A stretch of 64,000 bases of DNA from Cellulomonas sp. 73-92 (lineage in GTDB: Bacteria; Actinomycetota; Actinomycetes; Actinomycetales; Cellulomonadaceae): contig NZ_MKTH01000002.1 of assembly GCF_001898175.1 (NCBI RefSeq), positions 80,097-144,096 on the forward strand, given 5' to 3'. Below are positions 53,315-60,188 of the stretch, piece after piece (positions within the stretch are counted from its first letter, which is position 1; every line of letters starts with the position of its first letter). Both the position numbers and the translations under genes were made by a program. The notes beneath the pieces are model-generated. The model saw only the letters and a program-made list of their open reading frames with translations, was not told the DNA's origin and ran no database searches.

Positions 53315-53610
53315 AGACGAACGCACAGTACGAAGCCGAAATGGCGTGGATCGGCCGCGCCGTGTCGCTACGTGACGACGGTCGATTCGACTACGCCGAG
53401 TGGGCCGTCATCGTCTCGCTTGTCGTCGACCCGCACATCCCGCTCGACACCGTCGCCGAGGTCAACAACCTGACGCGCGACGAGATTGACCGGGCGGTCG
53501 CCGCGCTAATCTCGCCGCCCGAGGGCTCGCGTCACCCCGCCATGCTCGAGGTCGCGATCGACCCCCAGGGACGGGCGACCTACTCCGTGCTGCTCGACGC
53601 GGTCGTCTGA
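53311..53610 (+). CDS. Small element-encoded hypothetical protein
   Basis: 99 aa, acidic, with a possible helix-turn-helix-like stretch (IPLDTVAEVNNLTRDEIDRAVAALI) in the middle. No family recognised. ATG at 53311 overlaps the preceding stop, and its stop shares one base with the next ATG (TGATG). Confidence 0.65.
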   Translation: MKTNAQYEAEMAWIGRAVSLRDDGRFDYAEWAVIVSLVVDPHIPLDTVAEVNNLTRDEIDRAVAALISPPEGSRHPAMLEVAIDPQGRATYSVLLDAVV

Positions 53611-54275
53611 TGGGATCCACCAACGCGCTCGCCGCCTACGCACGTTGGGCGGACCAGCTACCCCACCGAGCCCGCCACGTACTCGTGTGGATGGCGCTGC
53701 GATCGCTCGACCACGACGGCGACAAGGGCCAACCCGCACGGCTCTACTTCGCCGGCCCCGACGAGCTCGCCACCGCGATCGGCTACGACATGGCCACCGC
53801 CGAGAGTCGCCACGCCGGCCTCAACAAGGTTGCCGAGGACATCGCCCTCCTCGTGAAGGTGGGCGCGATCGAACGCATCGAGCGGGGCCGCTCAGGACAC
53901 CGCGCCGTGTACCGCCTACGTGTCGACGCAATCCCCAGCACCACCGCCACGGTGGTGCAAAAGGACCACCGCCACGGTGGCGACAGCACCACCGCCACGG
54001 TGGTTAGTTCACCACCGCCACAGTGGTCCCTAGGAGAAGTAGGAACCACGAAGGAGAACGACCAGGAGCCACCTTCATCATCGCCCCGGTCCGAATCTCA
54101 CCAGGGGCCGGCCGAAAGCGATGATGACGCCGAGCTCGCCGCCGCCCTCAGCACGCTCGCGCCACTCCCGACCGCCCGGTACTTGGCGCTCAAGCGCCAA
54201 GCACGCAGCACGCTCGGCCGGGCCGCGCTCGAACGCGACGTCGTCATCGCAGCCGCTCGGGCGGCGAACCAATGA
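53610..54275 (+). CDS. Putative replication initiator (winged-helix) with origin iterons in its gene
   Basis: 221 aa. The N-terminal 105 residues look like a winged-helix DNA-binding domain of phage or plasmid replisome organisers (HRARHVLVWMALRSLDHDG, YFAGPDELATAIGYDMATAESRHAGLNKVAEDIALLVKVGAIERIERG, AVYRLRV). A low-complexity linker (about 108-170) is encoded by four palindromic iterons. A short helical C-terminal part follows (AALSTLAPLPTARYLALKRQARSTLG). The layout copies the phage lambda O gene, where ori lies inside the initiator gene. The function is inferred from this architecture, without a named family match. Confidence 0.65.
   Translation: MGSTNALAAYARWADQLPHRARHVLVWMALRSLDHDGDKGQPARLYFAGPDELATAIGYDMATAESRHAGLNKVAEDIALLVKVGAIERIERGRSGHRAVYRLRVDAIPSTTATVVQKDHRHGGDSTTATVVSSPPPQWSLGEVGTTKENDQEPPSSSPRSESHQGPAESDDDAELAAALSTLAPLPTARYLALKRQARSTLGRAALERDVVIAAARAANQ
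53941..54026. repeat. Four 15-bp palindromic iterons inside the initiator gene (candidate origin)
   Basis: CCACCGCCACGGTGG at 53941-53955, 53966-53980 and 53989-54003, and with one change (CAGTGG) at 54012-54026. Starts are 25, 23 and 23 bp apart. Each has the arms CCACCG and CGGTGG. A purine-rich, relatively A-rich stretch follows (54031-54070). Confidence 0.8.
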
Positions 54276-54670
54276 CCGCCACCTGTGTCTGCGGCCACAC
54301 CCAGCGGATCCACGGACCACGCCCCGGCCTCGACGACGCCGGCCCCGAATGCCGCGCCACCCGCTGCGACTGCCCCAGGTACGACGACGCCCGCGAAGCC
54401 GAACGACGAACCGCCCACACCGAGCTCACCGACTACCTCTTCGCCCTGCGGCGCAACGGGCTGCTCATCCCGTGCCTCGTCGGATCGAACGAACGCCGCG
54501 CGCTCTGGACATCCGAGAACGAGACCGACCAGCACCGCGCCGCCATCCTCTGCGTCCCCTGCCGCGCCGTGCACGAGTGCGGGCGCTACGGACGCGTGCA
54601 CGAACCCGCCGGCGTGTGGGGCGCCACCACCGAACACGAACGACGACGCGACCGAAAGGACCACCAGTGA
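54272..54670 (+). CDS. WhiB-like Fe-S regulator with extra N-terminal Cys cluster
   Basis: 132 aa. The C-terminal half has the WhiB signature: Cys68, Cys94-x2-Cys97-x5-Cys103 and the GVWGATTEHERRR turn plus basic tail, so a 4Fe-4S cluster and sigma-factor or DNA interaction are expected. The N-terminal part holds CxC (5, 7), Cys27 and CxC (32, 34), which may bind zinc. That part is unusual for WhiB proteins. Mycobacteriophages carry WhiB proteins that interfere with host WhiB2 and block superinfection (known for TM4). A similar role here is inference. ATG overlaps the preceding stop. Confidence 0.75.
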   Translation: MTATCVCGHTQRIHGPRPGLDDAGPECRATRCDCPRYDDAREAERRTAHTELTDYLFALRRNGLLIPCLVGSNERRALWTSENETDQHRAAILCVPCRAVHECGRYGRVHEPAGVWGATTEHERRRDRKDHQ

Positions 54671-54897
54671 GCGACCGCTACGACCTCACCGGAACACTCG
54701 CCCTGCTGCTCAACCTCGAACCCGACACACCCGAGTGGCTCGCCTTCACGGGCATGACCCGCGACGAACTACGACGCCTCGTCATCGCCGCCGCCGTCAC
54801 CGTCCGAGTCCACATCAACTCGATCACCGCCCGGCCCGACGCCGTCCGCCTGCTCGCCGCGCTCGACGCCGAGACACCACCACGCGCCGAAACCTGA
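54667..54897 (+). CDS. Small element-encoded hypothetical protein
   Basis: 76 aa (MSDRYDLTGTLALLLNLEPDTPEWLAF...), helical, no recognised family. GTG at 54667 overlaps the stop of the WhiB-like gene. It is the last gene of the overlapping early-type operon. A weak AAACC/GGTTT hairpin with TTTTT follows at about 54892-54910. Confidence 0.65.
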   Translation: MSDRYDLTGTLALLLNLEPDTPEWLAFTGMTRDELRRLVIAAAVTVRVHINSITARPDAVRLLAALDAETPPRAET

Positions 54898-55360
54898 GCC
54901 GGGTTTTTAGAGTGCGACGGCAGATGACCGCACAGTCGCCACGAAAATCTCTCTCTCCGGTAGCGAAACCGCAGGTCAGCGCCCTAGTAGGCAGCGTGGG
55001 CGGCGGATGTTAGCATCGCGGTGCGCCTGAAGTTCGTAGGGCGCATGCATCGCCTGGCTGAACGCCGGAGCCGGCCCGCGCGGGTTGTTGTCCGCGCCTC
55101 GAGTGCCGCTGCCACCACCTTCGCCGGATGCGCCCGTGATGCCTGTCGCACGCCGGAGCCCGACGCCGGAGCCCTGATCTTGGGCCACCACCTTGGGAAC
55201 CACCTGCCGCGATCGCGGAAGTCCCTGGTTCGCGCCGGTTGCGTGTTTCCATCGTGAACGCCGGAGCCCTCCGTTGTTGAGGCGCCACCACCTTCCCTGA
55301 ACACCACCCGCCTTGCGTGAGCCATGTCCTTTCGGCCCCGCATTCACGCGGGAGACGGTG
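54898..55360. other. 463-bp non-coding region with interspersed repeats upstream of the capsid gene
   Basis: Separates the early-type operon from the capsid gene. It contains four copies of ACGCCGGAGCC and three of GCCACCACCTT (listed separately). Frames on the minus strand read as glycine-rich peptides but switch frame between repeats, so I do not call a gene. Confidence 0.6.
55062..55294. repeat. Alternating short repeats, possible packaging or protein-binding site
   Basis: ACGCCGGAGCC at 55062, 55150, 55163 and 55258. GCCACCACCTT at 55111, 55184 and 55284. The two motifs alternate and lie on the same strand. Confidence 0.7.
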
Positions 55361-56785
55361 GTGAATCACATGGCTAGGAAGCTTTCGGACGATCTGCGGG
55401 CGTCGTTGAACGCGCTGGTTCAGGAGCGTGAAGGGCTGCTGAACGGTCCGGCGGAGAAGTTCGACCAGGCCGCGGAGAAGCGCACGCGCGATCTGACCTA
55501 CAACATCGACGGTCTGCGTGACCGTATCGCCGAGGTCGAGGCGCAGGAGGCACGTGAGGACGTCCTCGCGGCTTCGCGGGCGGCGCTGGGTAGTGGCTAC
55601 ATCGCGGCGGTCAACGGTGTCGTTGAGGGCAACGAGCGGCGGTCTGCGGGCGGCGTGCTGGTCGCGCCGGCGTACGTCACGCGTGAGGAGCCGGTGTACC
55701 GCCGGGATGACGCCCTGCGAGGTCTGTCGTCGTTCTTCCGCGACACCTACAACGCGACGAAGGGCGATTGGGCGGCCGCGGAGCGCCTGCACCGCAACAA
55801 CGAGGCCATGGGCCTCGAGGAGCGTGCGGAGGCTCGTGCGCTGTCGACGTCGGCCGGTGCGGGTGGGAACTTCGCTCCCCCGGCGTGGCTCATCGAGGAC
55901 TGGATCGCGCTGGCGCGTCCTGGTCGCGTGACGGCGGACCTCCTGCACAAGGAGGCGATTCCGTACGGGGTGTCGTCGATCAACCTGCCGTCGGTGGCGT
56001 CGGGTGCGACGACGGCGGTGCAGACGACGCAGAACACCGCGGTGTCGCAGACGGACCTGACGACGTCGACCGTGACGTCCGGCATCACGTCGATCGCGGG
56101 CAAGCAGATCGTGGCGCAGCAGCTGCTGGACCAGTCGGGCATCCCGTTCGACCAGGTGATCCTGGGCGACCTGGCGGCGGACTACACGAAGCAGCTGGAC
56201 ACGCAGGTCATCAACGGTTCCGGCTTGTCCGGCCAGTTGAAGGGCCTCATCGCGTGGGGTACGCCGGTGACGTGGACGCAGGCGTCCCCTGTGGTGGCGG
56301 GCACGACGCCGGCGGCGTCGTTCCAGGCTCAGGTGACGAAGATCGCGGTCGCCGTGGCGAACACCCGGTTCGCGCCGGCCACGCATCTCGTGATGTCGCC
56401 CGAGCGGTGGGGGTGGATCACGGAGGCGGTCGACTCGCAGGGCCGGCCGCTGGTTCCTCCGGCCGGCGGCGGCTCGACCCTGAACTCGTTCGGGTCGGCA
56501 GAGCTTCCGACTGCGCAGGGTCCGGCGGGGTACTTCGCTGGCCTGCCGGTCTTCACGGATCCGGCGCTCACGGTGGCGTCGGGCAACGAGTACGTCCTCG
56601 TGATGCGCGCGGACGACGCGTGGCTGTGGGAGTCGGAGCTCTACGCCCGGTCCTTCGATGCCCCGTACAGCGACTCGATGGGTGTCCTGTTCCGGGTTCA
56701 CGCGTACTCGTCGCTCATCACGCGTTACCCCGCTGGGGTGCAGGCGATGACGGGTACGGGCCTGGCGAAGGTCACGCTCGGCTGA
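55361..56785 (+). CDS. Phage major capsid protein (HK97 fold)
   Basis: 474 aa. The N-terminal 100 residues form a coiled-coil-rich scaffold-like delta domain (SLNALVQEREGLLNGPAEKFDQAAEKRTRDLTYNIDGLRDRI). The shell domain follows: ISIAGKQIVAQQLLDQSGIPFDQVILGDLAADYTKQLDTQVI (shortened here), LVMSPERWGWI, GPAGYFAGLPVFTDPAL and FDAPYSDSMGVLFRVHAY. This is the HK97-like capsid pattern. No protease gene is visible nearby. GTG at 55361 has GGAG about 6 nt upstream. The ATG at 55370 is an alternative. A terminator hairpin follows. Confidence 0.87.
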   Translation: MNHMARKLSDDLRASLNALVQEREGLLNGPAEKFDQAAEKRTRDLTYNIDGLRDRIAEVEAQEAREDVLAASRAALGSGYIAAVNGVVEGNERRSAGGVLVAPAYVTREEPVYRRDDALRGLSSFFRDTYNATKGDWAAAERLHRNNEAMGLEERAEARALSTSAGAGGNFAPPAWLIEDWIALARPGRVTADLLHKEAIPYGVSSINLPSVASGATTAVQTTQNTAVSQTDLTTSTVTSGITSIAGKQIVAQQLLDQSGIPFDQVILGDLAADYTKQLDTQVINGSGLSGQLKGLIAWGTPVTWTQASPVVAGTTPAASFQAQVTKIAVAVANTRFAPATHLVMSPERWGWITEAVDSQGRPLVPPAGGGSTLNSFGSAELPTAQGPAGYFAGLPVFTDPALTVASGNEYVLVMRADDAWLWESELYARSFDAPYSDSMGVLFRVHAYSSLITRYPAGVQAMTGTGLAKVTLG

Positions 56786-56794
56786 CGTGAGTCG

Positions 56795-56828
56795 TTCCCG
56801 GTCGGACTGTTCGGGGTCCGGCCGGGAA
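56795..56828 (+). terminator. Terminator hairpin after the capsid gene
   Basis: Arms TTCCCGGTCGGAC (56795-56807) and GTCCGGCCGGGAA (56816-56828) pair with one wobble. Confidence 0.6.
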
Positions 56829-56882
56829 TGGGTGCGAGGCGCGGTCTTCGGGGATTCGGGCCCCTGGGACCCCTCGCAGCAA

Positions 56883-56940
56883 GGCGGTACTCCGGCCCGG
56901 GCAACAACTGTCCAGGCGCGGCCCGGGCCGGAGTACCGCC
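56883..56940. repeat. Perfect 20-bp inverted repeat between capsid and tape-measure genes
   Basis: Arms at 56883-56902 and 56921-56940 are exact reverse complements, beginning GGCGGTACTCC, with an 18-bp loop. It is a terminator, recombination scar or protein site. Confidence 0.85.
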
Positions 56941-56974
56941 CGTCCACTTCCTTGCTCGTGGAAGGGGGTTCGAC

Positions 56975-58567
56975 GTGCCGTCGATCCTTGAGTACATCAT
57001 CTCGGCGAAGGACGATGCGTCGAAGACGTTCGAGCATGTGGCGGCGGCTGCGGAGAAGCAGACGAGCACGTGGTCGAAGCTCGGCGCCGGCGCGAAGGTG
57101 GCGCTTGCGGGCGCTGGGCTCGCGGTCCTCGATCTGGCGAAGCACTCTGCGGAGGCTGCGGAGGCCGACGAGGTCGCGAACAAGCGGATCGAGCAGATCA
57201 ACACGTCGATGGGCCTGTTCGGCAGCAGCACCGACGAGGTTTCGAGGCGGATCGAGAGCTACGCCGAGAAGGTCGCGCGGGCGACCGGCGTCGACAACGG
57301 GCAGATCAAGGCGACGCAGGCGAAGCTGCTGACGTTCAAGGATCTGGCGTCGTCGGCGGACGAGGTCGGCGGGAACTTCGACCGTGCGACGAAGGCAGCT
57401 GTCGACCTGGCGGCGGCTGGGTTCGGGTCGGCCACGGACAACGCCGCCCAGCTGGGCAAGGCGTTGCAGGACCCGGTCAACGGCTTGACGGCGCTGCGTC
57501 GTGTCGGTGTCACGTTCACCGATCAGGAGCGGGCGCAGATCAAGGCGATGTACGAGGCCGGCGACGCGGCCGGTGCGCAGAACCTGCTGCTGAAGGCGAT
57601 CGAGACGCAGGTCGGTGGCACCGCGGAGGCGACGGCGACGGCGTCGTCGAAGATGCATGAGGCGTGGGGGCAGCTGCAGGAGAAGATCGGCGCTGGCCTG
57701 TTGCCCGCGTTGAACGGGCTCGCGAACGCGGGCAACAAGGTCACGACGTGGCTGATGGACACGCCCGGCGCGATGCCGGCGGTCGGGATCGGGTTGGCGG
57801 CGATCACGCTCGGGCTGACGGCGGCGAAGCTGGCGACGATCGAGTGGTCGGCGTCGTTGTTCGCGAACCCGATCGTGTGGATCGCGGCGGCCGCCGCCGC
57901 GGCGATCGTGGGCCTCATCCTCGTCGTGAAGAATTGGGGCGCCATCTCCGCGTGGCTGAAGAACGCGTGGGCTGTGGTGGCCGACTGGTTCGGCGGGGTG
58001 TGGGAGCGGCTGAAGTCGGGCGCGTCCGCGGTGTGGGGTGTCCTGAAGACGGTCTTCGGGTGGACGCCGCTGGGGTTCGTCGTCGAGCACTTCGGGGCCG
58101 TGATCGCGTTCTTCGAGTCGATCCCCGATCGGGTGCGGGCCGGGTTGGCGACGGTCGGTGACGCGATCACCGCGCCGTTCCGGTCCGGGTTCGGCGCGAT
58201 CGCGCACCTGTGGAACAGCACCGTGGGCCGACTGTCCGTGCACATCCCGGCACTGCACCTTGACTTCTCGGTCCCGACGATCCCAGGCTACGCGACGGGC
58301 ACGCCGAGCGCGGCGGCCGGGTGGGCGATGGTCGGCGAGAACGGGCCCGAGCTCGTACGGATGCGTGGCGGAGAGCAGGTGCTGACGGCGCGCCAGACGG
58401 CCTCGGTCGGCGGCACCATCCGGCTGCACCCCGACGACATGCGCACGATCGCACGCCTCATCGGCCAGGAATCCGCCGACGCGGTCTACGCCGGCGCGGG
58501 TGCGGTGATCGCCGGTGCGCAGCGATCAGCGGCGAACACGAGCCAGACTCGCGGACGGGTGTGGTGA
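56975..58567 (+). CDS. Short phage tail tape-measure protein
   Basis: 530 aa. Ala/Lys/Asp-rich helical N-terminus (SAKDDASKTFEHVAAAAEKQTSTWSKLG), central hydrophobic helices (AIVGLILVVKNWGAISAWLKNAW), WxxG-type repeats (WFGGVWERLKSGASAVWGVLK) and the C-terminal AGWAMVGENGPELVRMRGGEQVL motif common in tape-measure proteins. Siphophage tape measures are usually longer, so the tail would be very short, or the gene is a remodelled relic. GTG at 56975 with GAAGGGGG upstream. No other tail gene is present. Confidence 0.82.
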   Translation: MPSILEYIISAKDDASKTFEHVAAAAEKQTSTWSKLGAGAKVALAGAGLAVLDLAKHSAEAAEADEVANKRIEQINTSMGLFGSSTDEVSRRIESYAEKVARATGVDNGQIKATQAKLLTFKDLASSADEVGGNFDRATKAAVDLAAAGFGSATDNAAQLGKALQDPVNGLTALRRVGVTFTDQERAQIKAMYEAGDAAGAQNLLLKAIETQVGGTAEATATASSKMHEAWGQLQEKIGAGLLPALNGLANAGNKVTTWLMDTPGAMPAVGIGLAAITLGLTAAKLATIEWSASLFANPIVWIAAAAAAAIVGLILVVKNWGAISAWLKNAWAVVADWFGGVWERLKSGASAVWGVLKTVFGWTPLGFVVEHFGAVIAFFESIPDRVRAGLATVGDAITAPFRSGFGAIAHLWNSTVGRLSVHIPALHLDFSVPTIPGYATGTPSAAAGWAMVGENGPELVRMRGGEQVLTARQTASVGGTIRLHPDDMRTIARLIGQESADAVYAGAGAVIAGAQRSAANTSQTRGRVW

Positions 58568-58809
58568 ACGTGAGCGACGACCTGCCGGTGACCCAGGCGT
58601 GGGCCGACGCCTTCACGTTGGGCGGCTTCGACGCAGCCGACCAGCTGCAGCGAATGGCGGCCTCCGCGGACGAGGACCCGCTTCGGGTCGCCGAGGTCAT
58701 CATCGGCTTGCAGACCGCCGCGGCCACGGCCACCGGGGTAGCGATCCGAAAGCTCGAGGAACGCATCGCCGCGCTCGAGGCGGGCCGCGGTCTGGACCGC
58801 GCGACGTAA
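58564..58809 (+). CDS. Small protein following the tape-measure gene
   Basis: 81 aa with a C-terminal helix (ATGVAIRKLEERIAALEAG) that may be a coiled coil. No recognised family. GTG at 58564 overlaps the tape-measure stop (GTGA), with another GTG at 58570. Hairpin terminator directly after. Confidence 0.65.
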   Translation: MNVSDDLPVTQAWADAFTLGGFDAADQLQRMAASADEDPLRVAEVIIGLQTAAATATGVAIRKLEERIAALEAGRGLDRAT

Positions 58810-58811
58810 GA

Positions 58812-58829
58812 AGGCCCCCCAGGGGGCCT
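58812..58829 (+). terminator. Terminator hairpin ending the late-type operon
   Basis: AGGCCCCC (58812-58819), two bases, GGGGGCCT (58822-58829). Confidence 0.65.
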
Positions 58830-58843
58830 CTCAGTGTGCGCGC

Positions 58844-59173
58844 TCAGACCCTCTCGCGCAGCCTCGACAACGACTCGACGTGCCCGTCCCCGTAGATGGC
58901 GAGCGACTGCGACAGGTGGTGACCGGTCGTCGTGACGCCACGGTGGACGCTGACCGCAACCGCCGGGCGGGCGCCGTCGTACGCGGTCCACGTGTGCTCG
59001 GTGCACCAGTCGACGCCGCCCGGGCAGCCCAGCGCCGCCGTGAGCCTTGCGGCCTCCCGACGCAGCCGCCACGCCTCGTCCTCTGCAGCCTTCGCCCGGC
59101 TGCAGAGCTCTACCGCCGCTGCGAGCGACTCACGCGTCGCCTCGTCGAACGTCACTGTCGTCGTCGTGCTCAT
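58844..59173 (-). CDS. Hypothetical protein near the right end of the element
   Basis: 109 aa. N-terminal helix (EATRESLAAAVELCSRAKAAEDEAWRLRREAARL), then a beta-rich part with CPGGVDWCTEHTW and VHRG, like small actinobacterial proteins with a W-C-x2-H motif (possibly DUF6907, unverified). ATG at 59173 with GGAAGGA about 8 nt upstream. Transcribed toward the late-type operon. Possible accessory (moron-type) gene. Confidence 0.65.
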   Translation of the reverse strand: MSTTTTVTFDEATRESLAAAVELCSRAKAAEDEAWRLRREAARLTAALGCPGGVDWCTEHTWTAYDGARPAVAVSVHRGVTTTGHHLSQSLAIYGDGHVESLSRLRERV

Positions 59174-59206
59174 GGTCGTGTTCCTTCCGGTGTCAAGGCT
59201 CCTCAG

Positions 59207-59226
59207 AGTCCGCAGAGAGTACGCAA
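59207..59226 (+). repeat. Putative integrase arm-type site (right)
   Basis: Copy of the 51354-51373 sequence with one mismatch, same orientation, 103 bp left of the right att core. Confidence 0.6.
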
Positions 59227-59328
59227 CATGTCCAACAACGACCGTTGGCGACCGTCATCCCGTGAGGGTATTTGCGCACGTCGGAGCCACTTGTAAACAA
59301 CTGCCGCAGACAGTCACCACCACGGGGG

Positions 59329-59355
59329 TAGTTCGAGCTGTACTACGACTGCTGA
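59329..59355 (+). repeat. Right attachment core (attR)
   Basis: Second perfect 27-bp copy of the glnA 3' terminus, including a TGA. It lies outside any glnA frame. Confidence 0.9.
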
Positions 59356-59366
59356 CCGCCTCTAGG

Positions 59367-59437
59367 TGTCAGGGGCCCGTGGCTGCTCCCACGGGTCCCT
59401 GACTCGCGGCCCCGGTTCGCCTTCGGGCGGGCCGGGG
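59367..59437 (+). terminator. Two hairpins, probably the displaced glnA terminator
   Basis: Hairpin 1: arms 59367-59381 and 59388-59402 (14 of 15 pairs, GTCAGGG...CCCTGAC). Hairpin 2: arms 59408-59420 and 59425-59437 with a TTCG loop. Without the element they would lie about 11 bp after the glnA stop. Confidence 0.75.
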
Positions 59438-59497
59438 CTTCGTCGTCTGTGGACGACGAACGACGGGCAGCCGTTGCCATGCACTATGCATGTCCGT

Positions 59498-59761
59498 ATG
59501 GTCGATCTCATGGGGACACTCCAGGTGCGCGACGTGCCCGACGACGTGAGCCGGGTGCTCAAGGAACGCGCCGCGGAAGCTGGTCAGAGCCTGTCCGAGT
59601 ACGTGCTCGCGCTGCTGCGAACGCAGGCGCGGCGGCCCACGGTGGAGCAGTGGCTCGACCGCGTCGCATCGCGGGAGCCGGTCGACCTGCCCCCGGATGC
59701 CGGGGCCGACGCCCTGCGAACGGCGCGTGAGGAGCGTCAGCGCGGGCTGGGGTTGCTGTGA
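59498..59761 (+). CDS. vapB: VapB/FitA-type antitoxin
   Basis: 87 aa. Ribbon-helix-helix start (MGTLQVRDVPDDVSRVLKERAAEAGQSLSEYVLALL) and a C-terminal tail that would wrap the toxin. Binds the promoter and neutralises the PIN toxin encoded next. Possible starts are 59498 and 59510. TATGCA seven bases before 59498 fits a leaderless mRNA. GTGA overlap with vapC. Confidence 0.88.
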   Translation: MVDLMGTLQVRDVPDDVSRVLKERAAEAGQSLSEYVLALLRTQARRPTVEQWLDRVASREPVDLPPDAGADALRTAREERQRGLGLL

Positions 59762-60177
59762 CCCTGGTGCTGGACGCGTCCGTGCTCCACGACCACCTGC
59801 TCGGAGGCCGACGAGCGCCGCTCGTCGCCTCGGCCGTCCGCGCGCACGACGGTGACGTGAACATCCCTCACATCGCGATCGTCGAGACCCTCTCGGTCCT
59901 GCGTCGGCTGACGCACCAGGGGCTGCTCACGGTCGCACGCGCACGGCTGGCGCTCACGGACCTGGTTGACGCACCGTTCACGCGCTGGCCTGCCGATGCG
60001 CTGCTGCCCCGGATCTGGGAGCTCCGGGACAACCTCAGCGCCTACGACGCGACGTACGTCGCCCTCGCGGAGTCCCTCGACGCGACGCTGCTCACCGCGG
60101 ATGCGCGGTTGGCCCACGCCTGCGCGCGCCACGCGCGATGCAGCGTCTCGCTCGTGGCGGCGCCGACCGAGGCCTGA
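59758..60177 (+). CDS. vapC: VapC-type PIN-domain toxin
   Basis: 139 aa. PIN ribonuclease with the acidic residues in place: VLDASVLHDHLL, IVETLSVLRRL, LSAYDATYVALAESL and LLTADARLAHA. VapC toxins cut tRNA or rRNA when free. Start GTG overlaps the antitoxin stop. Located just right of the displaced glnA terminator, so it is part of the native or older accessory DNA at this site, outside the att-bounded element. Confidence 0.9.
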   Translation: MTLVLDASVLHDHLLGGRRAPLVASAVRAHDGDVNIPHIAIVETLSVLRRLTHQGLLTVARARLALTDLVDAPFTRWPADALLPRIWELRDNLSAYDATYVALAESLDATLLTADARLAHACARHARCSVSLVAAPTEA

Positions 60178-60188
60178 CCACCGATCGA

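Larger units (their letters stand above)
51280..59355. mobile_element. Integrated satellite-like phage element in the 3' end of glnA
   Basis: About 8.05 kb bounded by two perfect 27-bp direct repeats of the glnA terminal codons. Content from left: integrase (minus), excisionase-like, two small ORFs, iteron-bearing replication gene, WhiB-like gene, small ORF, a repeat-rich non-coding block, HK97 capsid, tape-measure, small ORF, terminator, one minus-strand ORF. No terminase, portal, tail-fibre, holin or lysin gene is visible. Either it relies on a helper phage or it is a prophage remnant. The neat operon overlaps and intact frames argue against random decay. Confidence 0.85.

Noticed and set aside
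54976..55347. Glycine-rich minus-strand frames upstream of the capsid gene
   Set aside because: The glycine-rich words come from the DNA repeats and are split between two frames. No start site or family match. Treated as non-coding.
51307..59365. CTCTAGG following both att cores as an extension of the direct repeat
   Set aside because: The flanks differ in length (2 vs 4 bases before CTCTAGG), so the exact repeat ends at 27 bp. The rest may be a diverged attP extension.
59366..59497. Upstream extension of the antitoxin frame (starting MSGARGCSH)
   Set aside because: It crosses the two terminator hairpins and has no antitoxin similarity.
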